Positions 1 through 12,800 of a DNA stretch of 64,000 nucleotides are shown one piece after another. Location: contig WHVY01000004.1 in assembly GCA_022266195.1 (NCBI GenBank), forward strand, positions 9,255,501 through 9,319,500, in the 5' to 3' direction. Made by a program: the position numbers and the translations under genes. The notes beneath the pieces were generated by a model that did not search any database, was not told where the DNA came from, and saw only the letters and a program-made list of their open reading frames with translations. Positions within the stretch are counted from its first letter, which is position 1. Each line of letters opens with the position of its first letter. The stretch is from Tetranychus cinnabarinus. Its lineage: Eukaryota; Arthropoda; Arachnida; Trombidiformes; Tetranychidae.

Positions 1-3000
1 AAAATGAAAGCCTATCAGCTTAAATACAGACACAAACAGACTCAGCATGAGTCCAATTTTTTCTTGTGAATGGTTGAAAAAGATATGCACATTGAATGGA
101 CATTGAATTTATGTAATAATTCATTTTCATGGTATTATTCCAATGGTCTTTTCTCATCTTTCATTTTCATCTTTACTTTCACTTTTCTCTCTCATCTCTC
201 AATTGGTCAAATTTTACGCTCATTTCTCTCTCTCTTTCTCTATCAATAATTGTCTCAATAATAATGGTAATGATAGTAATCCGGACTTTGAAAACTTTCA
301 ATTCAAAAGTAAAAGATAATCATGAGAATCAAATCACCTTTTGTTCGCAAAGTTTATCATGAAAATAAATATGCTTTTCAATCACTTCTATCCAAATAAT
401 ACTAAATCTTTTTTTCCTTTTCTTTCAAAATTATCATTAAAACATCAAATTCATAGTCGTTCTCATCATTTGCCAAACTCTATCAATTTCGCCATTTCAT
501 TCAAAATTTCATTCAAAATTTCATTCGACATCAATTTTCCTTGGAATCAAAAAACTGTTTACTTTCTGACAGAAAAAAAGAGTTACACTGATTTAACTTT
601 TCCTCTGTGATTAAGTAAATGCAATTACGTTTAGCCATAAAACCTAATTACGATGCAACAATGGAATTAGATTTTTGCCTGTAAACTAAATTGTTTCAAA
701 TGAAACTTAATTATCACCTATGGAAGTGCAATTGAGCTAAATTGTAGAGTAATAACAATTTCCCATGACTTTTAATTGGGTCAAGATTTGCATTACAGAA
801 TGAATTTTATAAATAAGTCTTTATTTGCCTTCCTCTCATCTTATAAGACAATGAGATGAGAAATTATTTTCATCATTTTCCTCTTTCATTTCAACAATAC
901 AAAAAGCATTGAATTTGTTTAGAGCAACAAAAATATTTAAACAGTTTGAATAAACAAATAACTCAAATCTTATTGTTATCATTATCATTATCTTGATTGT
1001 TGATCAAATATGAATCCAGATGAAAGTATATTTATACAGATATTTATTGTAATATGTTTATATTTATATTTATAACTACAACTTAGTCTTGTAAACTAAT
1101 CTTCTTCTATTCACACTTTTCTTGTTCAATATTTCATGATATGATATTGATCATGGTGTAAGAGAGATTCTGTTGAATAGTGAGTTTCAATATTGATATT
1201 GATATAATAAAAAGCAATAGCTTTGCATTCTGATTACAAGAATCTAATAAACATTCCCAATTTCATTACACAACATTATTACACTCTTTACAGTTTTTTT
1301 GCTTCTCATCACCATTTTTCTCATCATTTCATCTTCTCCATCAATTGCATTTCTCTGAATCTTCAAGTCGACTCTTGCACCAGAAAATATCTAATAAGTT
1401 CTCACTTTTATTGTGTCTTCTTTACTTTCTCATGAATCCATTTTTTCCTCCCTCCCTTCATTGACTTTCACTATCTTAGTGATTAATGCATGATGAGAAT
1501 CAAGAATACAACAGTCAACGAGTTTTATACCTTGTCAGATGTTTAAGATGATCAATCATTGGATCTGACAATTTTGCGATGCAAAAGAAGACAGAAGAAG
1601 AAGACAAGAGAAGATGAATTAAGTAGGTTTAATATACTTGATGCAAGTTTGAGAAGAAGGCAAAAAAATATCATGATTAGGGAAGGAAAAGTAATTGTTA
1701 TTATAAACCATTGCAAATTCAATGGAAACACAAATATTGGTTCAGTCATTTTTTAATGTTAATCATGAAAAACAATCGAAACAGTAAACAGTGAACCTCT
1801 TATACTCAGTCTTTTCACCCATTTATCATGCACAATGCAACTGGAAAAAAAGTTAAGCCTCACGAAATTGTTTAACATAGGAAAATACTTTGAATATATC
1901 TCTAAATGTATTTCATATTTAATATAATGTTCCGACTGTTTCAATAACTTTTAATCACTTGATGGATTCACTTGCTAATGAAACTTGGCCAAACATTTCA
2001 CTTTCTCTCTCTTTTAATGAACATTACAAATGAAAATTATTACAAAAGCTATCATCTTTCACCATCATTTGACAGTTTATCACCCAAAATCTAATTAAGG
2101 TAGATGGTTACCTCTCATTAAAATGATTATTTCTCTTTGTTTCCATTTACTGTTATTCCTTAACCTTTTCCCTTCACTTGATCAGGTCAATTTGATGAGG
2201 TTGATGATGATAAATATGATGGAAATCTTCAGACAATCACTATTTACCTTTTTGCAACATTGACCAAACAATGTTCAATTAGACTTTCAATTCCAAGTTG
2301 ATCATATTTCAGGTTTCAAATAACCTTTCATTCATTATCATGAATTATCTTTCCATTATTATGATTATCATGTGAAGAGCAACATTTGCTTCAACATTTT
2401 TCATTATAATCATTTTTGCATTTACAAAAGTTTGATGTTAGGTAAAAAAAAAGAGTCTAACATTAGCGTTCATTAGCAATTTCAGTTTTCACCAAATCTT
2501 CAAGGTTTGGCGTGTCTCACCTTTAATGGTGAATCCTAGAGTTACCTAATTAACAAGCTAAAAATTGACTGAAAAGAGATGCAAAAAAACCTGAGCAACC
2601 TGTTTCCTGGTTATGTAAATGTGCAAGAGTAGACATATTAGAGCTTTGACAAGGAAAAGGTTTAACTGACATTCATTCAAACAACTCATCAACACCTTCA
2701 TTTCCTTTTACATAATACCACCCCATTAACAGAATCATCACTCTTCTCACACTTGTTCCACCCTTCATCTTCATGATATCAGTAAAGATGTTTGAATGTG
2801 CAAACAGTTGAGACACACAGGAAACTATCCCTTTCTATTTTCACCTCTTTCCGGTGTGGACATTGAAACTCTCAATCAAACTGAATCAATATTAGCATCT
2901 AATAATAATATAAATGAGTTTCTCTACTTTTCCCTCTTTTTTTAGCATCACTTAAATCAATTTTCACATTCATGAACTTGCCAAAGTCTCTCACAGGATG

Positions 3001-4387
3001 AAGTGAAAATATTAAACAGCTAAAAGGTATCAGTGAATGCAAATGAATGTACAAAAAAAACAACCTTCCAAATGTTGGGCGTAAAATTGAATTTAAAGTG
3101 TATTTATTTAAGTTGAACATTTTTTTTTATTTATACAAAAAAGGAACCTCAATTTGATTTAATTGTTGTCACCATGTTTACATTAAATTTTAGTTGTTTA
3201 AATTTTCATTTCATAAGCACTTTCATCCTGACCAAGTAAAACATATTTTCATATCGATGTTCAAGTTTTATTCAAAAATGCAATTACAACTTGAAATTGA
3301 GTTTCATTTTATTCAAACTTTTTTTCTTGCCAATCTTATGAAGCTCAGTTCATGCATCTTGAATGAAACTCAAAGATGCTCAAGGTTTTTCCGGTTATGA
3401 TAAGCCGAGTAAAAGCGATGCAAACAGAAATGGTGTTGGAATGGAAAAGAAGAGGAAAAAAATATCTCCTTTGAGGACACTTTTCTTTAGTAAACACTTT
3501 TCTTTTCATTGATATCATGTATTCCTGTTTATCTCATGTCTCTTAGGTAAATCTCGGCAGCAAACTTTTTTTTCTGTACATTAAATCGATTCGAAAATAA
3601 GGAAATAGAAAAATAATGAAAAGTTGAACAAAGGCAACATTGATTTGGAAATGTTGGAAAACAAAATGAAATGCAAAATGCATGATAAATTTGACGTGTA
3701 AAGACTTGTTCACATCTCAATGTTATCGAAATAATTTCACATTTCTTGAATAACTTTACCCTGAAAGTATCGTTAGCCTTTTGCCATTGAAAATGATATT
3801 CACTCCTTGAAATGGTGTATCCAATAACCGTGAACTTTTAACCTGAGTTTTCCTTCTCATCCAAACTTTAATAATCTTTGAATTTATCAAGGTTCATCTG
3901 TTTACTTTGAATAAAAAAACATTTCTCTCTCTTGAACACACGAACATGATTGTTTTTGTATATTAAAATGTGTATATTCAAAGGTTGACAAACAAGCAAA
4001 AATGTCACTCAAACATTGACTCAATTATATTGTCCTGTTGATCATGATTTGCTTTTCAAAATTTTTCAAACTTTTTCTTGCTTCGATTTTCTCAAAATGT
4101 TTATATCAATTTATCATATTTTTTGCTACTTTTTTACATGATGATGACAAATCACATCCACAATCATCATCATCATCTTGTTTCTTGCCATGTTCAGTTC
4201 ACTTTACCTCAAACGTTACAATTGTTTGCAACCCAAATTTGGGTGTCAAAAAGCATGATTGATAAGTTAAATTATTTTCCATGATAATCTCATATTCTTC
4301 CATCAACATTATCGGATGCATTACTTGATGAAATTGTTAACATTTGATGAAAATTACTTAACCAAATTGCATGTTTCTGTGTGACAA
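1..4387. other. non-coding stretch, no gene recognised
   Basis: AT-rich DNA with short chance open frames only. A 12-bp unit (atttcattcaaa) is repeated three times at 494-529. I see no exon with convincing splice sites and protein similarity, no RNA gene and no mobile element here. If the ephrin gene's first exons are far upstream of exon 15071, part of this stretch would be intron; I found no direct sign of that. Confidence 0.5.
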
Positions 4388-4864
4388 ATGAAAACGGATA
4401 ATTTGTTGATTATTGGAAACAATTTCAAAGTTCATCAAACTTGCAATTATGAAAAAGTCTCGCATTTCAAATGTTTATTTACATTTGCTGTTCAAAGGTT
4501 GCATTCCTTTGATTACTCGAGTTGCAAGAGTTTACCAAAATTTTCAGATTCTTTTCCATTTTTAGGTGTAAAAACTCAATGTTTCAATTATTCATTCTTT
4601 TGTTGTGGTAATGCAAGTTATTTAACTCCAATTAACTTATTGTTTCCCATCGTGATAATGAAGAAGAAAAAAAGATCAACTTGGACTTTACCTTTACGAA
4701 ACACTTTGCCTAACCTTTCAACCATTATTTTGATGATAATATTATCTAATTTGAAATGTTATTCATATTTAAAGATAAGTGTTGTTGAAGCATCACGAAA
4801 TTGGCCTGATTATAGCATAGTAAATAACGTAATTCAAGAAAATACAATTTGTAAAGCAAACTAA
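4388..4864 (+). CDS. unrecognised open frame, 158 residues
   Basis: The longest ATG-started open frame in the left part of the window, at 158 residues. It is longer than expected by chance in DNA of this composition, which is the main reason to list it. I do not recognise the protein. It has about nine cysteines, including a CC pair near residue 74. Two hydrophobic stretches are visible, and the second (after the basic run MKKKKR) could act as a signal or membrane segment if translation began at an inner methionine near residue 90. No strong splice donor follows. It could be a chance frame, a lineage-specific small gene, or an exon in the 5' part of a larger gene; nothing visible ties it to the ephrin exons 10 kb downstream. 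Confidence 0.22.
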   Translation: MKTDNLLIIGNNFKVHQTCNYEKVSHFKCLFTFAVQRLHSFDYSSCKSLPKFSDSFPFLGVKTQCFNYSFFCCGNASYLTPINLLFPIVIMKKKKRSTWTLPLRNTLPNLSTIILMIILSNLKCYSYLKISVVEASRNWPDYSIVNNVIQENTICKAN

Positions 4865-6250
4865 ATCATTCACCATTTACGCATAATTTTTCACTGAAAC
4901 CTGTAAACGCCAATCTGAAAGCAAAAAATGTTAATCAACTCTCGAGATTATTCCGAGCTCAATTTTTCATAATGATCAGAATAACATTATACAAGTTTTG
5001 GAGAGAGAAAAAATTGATATTAATTTTGATTCGTTTTTTTACTTTCATCAACAACTTTATCTAAACTTTAATTCAAGTTTCTTTACCCAAGTTATCTCGT
5101 AAAGTTACGGAATTATTGAACACAGCATGAGCTGAGAAAAGGAATTTTATTCATCTTCTCATCACAAATTAGCTATCCTAAGTGACCTTCTTGCAGTTGG
5201 ATTATCAATGATTGATTGGGCTAATCTGTTGCAAATCCTCTCTTCAGTATCAACAATCCAGTTCCAATTCATGTTGAACTAATAATTCCTAGTTTCATCT
5301 CAACATTTTTTTTCCATCAAAAAAAGTTCTCTCAAAGTGTTACATTATCATTAATATTGTTCAACATTAGGAAAAATGTTTCTCTTCTCTCTTTTTACGG
5401 TCAAACTATTTGATTATTTAATCAACATTAGTGTTAACATAATCAACAATTATTCGTTGATTCGTTAACCAATTTTCATGTTGCTTGTGTTCGTGTTCAA
5501 TGGACACTTAATGCATTAACGGTTTAGTTGTGAATCAGATGCTTTCTCACTTATTGCCAAGATTAACATTGATTTATTAAATTATCATTGTACAGTTTTC
5601 ATGAATTCATGAGTTCTTTCATCTTTTCCGTCTGCAAGTGATTTACCGTCACTCAGCGTTTTAATAATAATTACTTGAAAACACGGTACATAAATTTTTC
5701 ACCTTGTTAACCATCCTCATCATTTGCTTACAATTTTAATTACCAATTCAATCCAATTCAACTAATTACAACTTTTTTTTCTCCTCATCTTTACTTTCTC
5801 TTGATGATGAAAAAAAAGATGAAAAGGATGATACTTGGTCCATTTATAATGAAAATAACCAAAACCAGTTATTTTGGTTCATTTTTTGCTCTCATCAAAT
5901 TAACATTCAATTATTTAACTCATCTTAATGTCTTGTTTTTGTTGTTAATGTTGCATTGAAAAGTTGAATACTATTCAATGACTGATTCAGCGTGTTGACT
6001 CAATTAATCTAGATTAACTTTTGGATGAAAATTATTCGTTGAATCATTCGATCTTTTGATTCATCATGGCAAGCAATTGAAACTTTTCACCTTTACATTG
6101 TTGCTATTTTGTTTCATCAAAAATGAGATGCGGGTTTACACAAAGCTTCACTCACCTTCACCTCATCATTTTCCTAGTTTTACCTTCTCCCTTCATTTTC
6201 AACCGTAACCTTAATAGGTATTTTAAAGGCACGGTTATTAATGGTAAAGT
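4865..6250. other. non-coding stretch, nothing recognised
   Basis: AT-rich sequence without a convincing exon. An acceptor-like cttcttgcag at about 5188-5197 is followed by an open stretch of about 30 codons with no family resemblance, so it is not called. Confidence 0.5.
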
Positions 6251-6559
6251 ATGGTGAAGAAAAATGAAGAACCCAAAAACCTAGGAAAGGTAAAAATATG
6301 TGAGGAGAGAAAGAGAAGAAGAAAAATTGACCAAAGATTTTTACTATTATCTTGTTGCATCTCTAGCATCATTTTAATCATGAGCTGTTGTCAGACAGAA
6401 TCATCTATGCGAGAAGCGCTTTACCAACCAAAATTAAAACCATCTCATGCCAATCATGATTACGCATTTGAAGGCACAAAAAATTTAGAAAACCTTTACA
6501 ACAAATCAATCGGTAAAGTCCATGGAAAATACGATTTACCAGAAAAGCCCTTAACGTGA
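6251..6559 (+). CDS. weak open frame with signal-anchor-like N-terminus, 102 residues
   Basis: An ATG-started frame. Residues about 18-30 are strongly basic (ERKRRRKIDQR) and are followed by a hydrophobic run of about 18 residues (FLLLSCCISSIILIMSCC). That is the layout of a signal peptide or signal anchor with an unusually long n-region. The remaining 50 residues are polar and resemble nothing I know. A possible donor (tcg|gtaaag) near 6512 would make this a first coding exon, but no matching acceptor or downstream exon was identified. It may equally be a chance frame. Confidence 0.2.
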   Translation: MVKKNEEPKNLGKVKICEERKRRRKIDQRFLLLSCCISSIILIMSCCQTESSMREALYQPKLKPSHANHDYAFEGTKNLENLYNKSIGKVHGKYDLPEKPLT

Positions 6560-6849
6560 TTTTCTTCCCATTCTTACCATTTTTACCTTTCAACCTTTCA
6601 TTCAAATTTCCATGCCATTTGTTGGGTAAAATTTTTCTCCTTAAATCACACTCTTTACCCAAAACAGTCAACCTTACAGCATCAACTACTAACAAGGCTT
6701 CTGCCCTTTCACAAGGCAAATCCCTTTCTTGTCCAGGATTAGGACAAAACGAAACTACCTTAAGTATTTTAAATTGCTCAGTGTTATCCCTTTATTATTT
6801 TGTTATCCGCTTCAACAAAACTAAGGTCACTTCAGATCGGATTAAATGA

Positions 6850-9800
6850 TAAGCCGATTTTGAAACTTTTTTTTCTCCTTCTTTGCCTTTGTTGAACCCA
6901 ATTTCGATGCCTTTCTCTCTGCGTATGGCCTTAGATCTGTCCAACTATTTATATCTGTCGATCATATCAGTGATACCTTGAACCTCGGCACTTTCTCTTG
7001 AGACACTCTTTTTTTTGTTGTTGCCTTCTTTTGCGACTTCCATAACTTGTAAACTTGGTTTGCACACATTTGTCCTCAAACCTGTCAACAGCAAAACCTT
7101 TTTTTTATTCCCTTATTTTCATGCTTTTCAACAGCAAAATGGTTCATTGATTACTCTATGGGAATTAAAATCACCTTGATAATGATCAGGAAGAGGAAAA
7201 GACTGCATTGACTATTTAAAATGATTAAAACTACCCGTCAACTTATCGTCAAATTTTCCATTTTTTCACCCAAAATTTTCTTCTAATCCATTTGCAGGTT
7301 TTTAAACCTTTTCATCTGTTGAAAGTTGAATATGTTTCAAGTTGTCAACACATTAAAACTAAACCAAAAAAATGAAAGAAAGAAAAGAAACAAAATGGAA
7401 AAATAAATGAACCCAATTTTTCAATTTCAACCCAAATTCACATTAACATTCGTGAAAAGATTGCCATTTCAAAGTTGCCATTAATTATTGATGTTAACAT
7501 AAAAAATGGCAAACCAGAGTCACTCAATATCAAAGTTACTTTTATTAAATTGATCGAAGGAAAGCAAAATATTAGCAACTTTTCAAAGGAAAATAAATAT
7601 TTCACCAAAAAAACTCATGATATACTAATGTGTTTCCTGGTTACCATTAAAAATGTTGCACTTGTTATTGGATCATTGATATCAAAAAAGCATCTTTAAT
7701 ATATTTGTTATAAAGTGTAACATGAAATGTAATGTCTTCTTGTATTTTACATGGCAAACGTTGAGCCAATTCTGAACATTCAATATATCTTGTTGTCTCT
7801 TCAACTTTTTTTTCACATGATTCAAGCTCAATATCAATGTTAGGGCAAGAAAAATACTAATAATAATGATAATGTTAATAACAAGATGAAAAGCAGTAAA
7901 GGGGAAAAGGTAAAAATCTTCTGCAAAATTCTCATTCTCTTATTGAATTTGACAAGTAAAAAGATATATTCAACTGAATTGCCTTCCTTTTTTATTACAA
8001 CTTGATATTGCATTTATGCATCTTTTTTTTGTTTCCCATAGCAATAATGCTCAATATTGGTAGTAAAATATAAAATATATAATAACCTTTCAATATCATT
8101 GTGGAATCTTTTTCATCAATGATTCCGGTTAACATTTTTTTCCTTGCTTTCTTTTGCCTAAACTTATCATCTCATCAGCACACAGTTTCAATATGATATG
8201 CAAAATGTTGAAATAATGATATAAAGAAAAAAACTGACAACTATTATTCAGTTAGTTTTTAGTTATTACAAATGCATGGAGAGAGAAGAAAAAAGTTGAT
8301 ATACCTTCCGGATACAGAATGTTGAAATGATGATGAGCAAAATAATGATAATAATGATAATAATAATGTTAAAAAATAAGCATCATCCACAGGAAGATGC
8401 AAAGAAATGTTGCCTCTTGTAGTTTCACTCTAATGATAAACATTCATTTATTCATTATTTTCATCACTACTTCAGAGCACTTGATATCATTGGGTTCATT
8501 TTTTCAGATTAAATTCATATTACTATTGTGAACATCATAAATTAAATTATCGTCTTTCCATCCTTCAACCAATCTCATGATAAAGATGTTATTACCATTA
8601 TTATCTCTCCATTTGTCTGATTTATTATTGTTTTCACACACACAGTTTATTAATCAAATTGAAACTTGAATTTCATTTTTTTCATCCAAACTTGCAAAAA
8701 TGAACAAAATTATATTTTCTCCTTTCAAACATTTCCAATCAATTTCATGAAAACAGCCAAGTTATTGATCAATCTCTTGATAACAAACTGATTTCTTGTA
8801 AACTCCAAGTCAGTTGAACATAATTTTCAAATGTAATGAAAATGAGTCGAAGATGAAAGTTGAGAAAAGGTCATTGATTTGAACTTTACTATTGACAGTG
8901 AAAATGATACAAATTATGCGATAATTGAGTCTAATTGTGATAATTTGATTTTACTCTCAATTGTCTCAGTTGTTCACAAAGGTTTACCCATTCACATGGA
9001 TAACATCATCTGCAACTCATTTGAACCTTATCAAGTGAAAAACCAGGAAAAAAAATGTTAACCACTAAAAGATGCATATGAAGAAGAAGAAGAAAAAAGT
9101 AGCCCTGAGAATATTTTAAAAGCATTAGCCAGAAATGATAATAATAGCGTAACAACAATGCGCTAATGATAATAATGATAAAGCTTGAGGATAACGTGAT
9201 TAAAGAAGAGATGAAGAAAAAAAGAAATATGAAGAGCTTTTTGATGATTCGACTAGATGATATTGAAATAATGTTGCATTAGACCATGCAGTTTACCTGG
9301 TTAATAATGATGTTGATGATTGTGTTAGGAAAAAGATGGTGAATAAGAAGGAAAAAAATGCTCTTCTCTAAATGGTGTGCGTCAAGAAACACTCATGAAA
9401 CTGAAAGATAATGATAATAGTGATGATGATGGTGACGGTAACAAAAAAAGAAACTTTGAACCTCTTTAATTAGACTGACACGGAAAAAATGATCAACAAT
9501 TGTTGCCCGAATATCAACTGTCAATGGCTTCAATTTACCAGTCATTTTAATATCATTTTCATGCGAATGATAACTTGTCCAATTGTTGGCCACAATTTAG
9601 ACATTAACATTTTCCTTCATTTGCAGAATTGACAATTTACCCTTGAGCATCATTCACACAATTTCTGTTTATTGTAATAATCATGAAATTATTTGAAGAG
9701 AGAAAAAACAATTCAAGGTTAGGACCGGAAGGAAATTGCAAGAAATGAAAGAAGAAAAAAATTGGGTTAACACCTTTTTTTGCTTCATTCTCTTGCCAAT

Positions 9801-12800
9801 GATTTAATGATAATAATCAATAAATTGATAGCAATGTTAATTTACAGCTGACAATCTTGAAACAGCAGGAGCAACAGGAAAATGTTGACCTACAATTTTT
9901 GAGCCCAAAAAAAGGTTATCCAAAAAAAGGTAGTTTGACCAAAACAATAGGTTACAGCCGTTGAGCCATTTCAAGGTACAAGTTAAAATGAAATGTTAAT
10001 AACATAAATTAGGGTTTACAGTCAATCAAAAGTTGAAAAGGTTGTACAATAATGATAAATAAATAAATGATGAAAATGTTATAACAATTGAGGATTGGTC
10101 AATAAAAAAAGAAATGGTTTAACTGATTGATCTCACTATCAACTGTATTACCATCTTCCTACCTTTTCAATTGTTACCTGCAAGTTTAACAGCTCCAACT
10201 TGTTCCGTTTAATTTTCAAGGTAAACAAACTTTTGATGCGAAAAAATTGATTTACTGTTTGCGCTTTGCATTTCAATTTGACCTTTTAATCAATTGTACT
10301 GTTTATTGTTTTGCTTTCTGAATTCACCATTTTCCAAGATTCAGTTCATTTCCATGTTGAACAATTTTCTCTTGTTCAATTAGGTAAATCCAGACATGTT
10401 TACATCACATAACAGTAGAAGACGCAAACTTGACCCATTCCTGTTGAATCAATCAACTTTGCTTTTAATTTTTCATCAATTTCCATCTTTCGATTGTAAA
10501 AATTCAATTAATTCTTGGTGTTGCCAGCAAATTCATTTGCGAATGAAATTTGTTCAATTTTGATTAACATTGAACATTCCAAGCTCTCAACGGCTTATAT
10601 CAATTATCATGATTTCATCTCAAAACTGATTGTTTTGGGTTAACCTTGATTAGTTGAAATACAATGAGCTTGATTTAAATTTTAAACCCTATTTAACCCA
10701 TTTTTTTGGTGGAAAATTTTGCCTATTAATTTAGTTAACAATCAATTAAACCTTTTCTCAATTCATTTCTCATTTTGTTTCAAACTTGTAAGATTCGTGA
10801 AACTATTATAATCAGATTAATCTTGAAATGTTCATGAAAATTGTTGGAGAAACGCAATAATTAGTTGAATAATTTTATTATCAATTTTCCAATTAAACAT
10901 TTTTTTCCTCTTAAACTCAACACTTGAAGTGAGCATTTGAAGTTAAAAAATGCAAATTGAAAGTTTACAGCTCAAGTCGACTTGAATTTTGAAAAAAAAC
11001 TTCATTTTCAACTTTGAATCGAGAATCGTTTGGACCAATTTTTCTACTTGAAATCAATTGGTTGTGATTGACAGTTTTTTTTTCAGTTTGGCGTTAAATA
11101 AATCAATGAAAACAAGAAGAACAACAAAAGTTCCAAGTACATTTTTGGACCTTTTGATCAATCAAATCAATTGCTTCAAGATATTTATAAAAAAAGCCAT
11201 TTCAATGACAAGCCTAAAGAGCAAAAAGTTGCTCACTTTTTTCATTTTGAAAAATGACAATAAAAAAAAGTTCTTGATATCAAAGGCAAAATCCAAGTGT
11301 GATTATAGTTTTTTTCAGATATCACTTTCATCCTTTACTGATGACCTGTCTTAAAGTGTAATCTGGTAAATCCACTTGTCCACTTGAAATCATCATGGTA
11401 ATCATTTTCACTGACCCAATGATGAACCCAACATTTGCACATTGAAATATTTTTTCAGTTGATGATGCCAAAAAAATGTTCTCAAATGTTTACATCTCTA
11501 TCTGATGATCATAAATGCATCATTAGAATGATTTACTTTGTTCAACTTTTTTTATTCAAGTTATCAGGTAAAATCATGAGGGTGTTGCAAATGAATATTT
11601 GATTGTTGTTAAGAGATAAATTATTGTGATATTTTGATAATCATTTTCATCATTTGATATTTACATTCTTTGGCCACTTTGCCTGTAAAGGTTAAAGGTG
11701 AACACAGTGATGTACAGAAAGATGAAGCAAGATCCTGGAGAGGAGTGAGCAATGAATATTGTTGAACATTATTGAAGTTGTTTTATTGTTTTACCTTCAT
11801 CATTTACTGATTAATAGTTAAACTATTTTAACAAGTTTCTCATTTCAGTTATCATTTTTGCTCCTCGCCATTATTATTGCTTTATCATGTACCTTTAAAG
11901 ATTATGTGATGTTGTTAAAATAATAAATAATGTTAATATCATGCAAATGATGAAGATAACTTTTTTTTCAATTTTCATGTTATTTTTGTTCATGAATCTT
12001 GATTATGGTTTTATCCTTCTCACCTTAACATTATGCTTTTAATCAACACACACACACAGAATTAGCAAGATTATCTTAATGATTATTGTTGTTATACCAT
12101 CAATACATTAATGATTATCTATTTATGATTAACTATTTTAAACAAAAAGTAGGTTTAACTTGAATGCTGTGGTCAAAACTGGTTTATCAGTTTAAAAGCT
12201 TTCCAAATCTTGTAAAGTCAATTGTTAATTTTTGATAGTTTTTATCTGCTAACTGTTAATTAGTGAGTTGCTCAGAATTTTTAATCAATTATTTACATAC
12301 AAAAAAGGCCTTTTTGTCTCTCCTTCATTATCTTCAACCTTTTATCCTAATGTTTGATAACATTTTTGGCGATAAATAATGTTAAAGATTAAGCTTTTTT
12401 GATGAGAAAAAAAAGATGATGATGATAATGAAATCTGCTTTTGAGGTCTTCTCAGGATGACCATATGATAGACTGACAGATAAGATGGGAGGTTGAAACT
12501 TGCATCAAACTTAAACCCTGTAATTAAGACACTTACTCTGCATCAAGTTGATCATCAAAACATGAACCAATCACAATGGTTCCTACCTTTTTTTACCAGC
12601 CTCTGCACAAATTTAATCGACCCGGTACTCATGCTCGGTGGTCTTCACATAATCATAAAGGGGCAAAGAGAATCAAGAAAAGCGTTTTAACAATATTAAT
12701 CGAGAACAATTGGTTAGGAAAAAAAATTGCTTTTCTCATCATTTTTACTTTTCTACCTTTTCTACCTTTGATGAGTTTGATGATGATGATGATGATGTTT

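Noticed and set aside
8879..9061. A 60-residue frame with IICNSFEPY, faintly like the ephrin IICPVYEPG motif
   Set aside because: It starts at TTG, lacks the rest of the domain pattern (W-N, Y-x-x-G-T), and its end does not give a phase-0 donor joining to VSKEEY; the likeness is probably chance.
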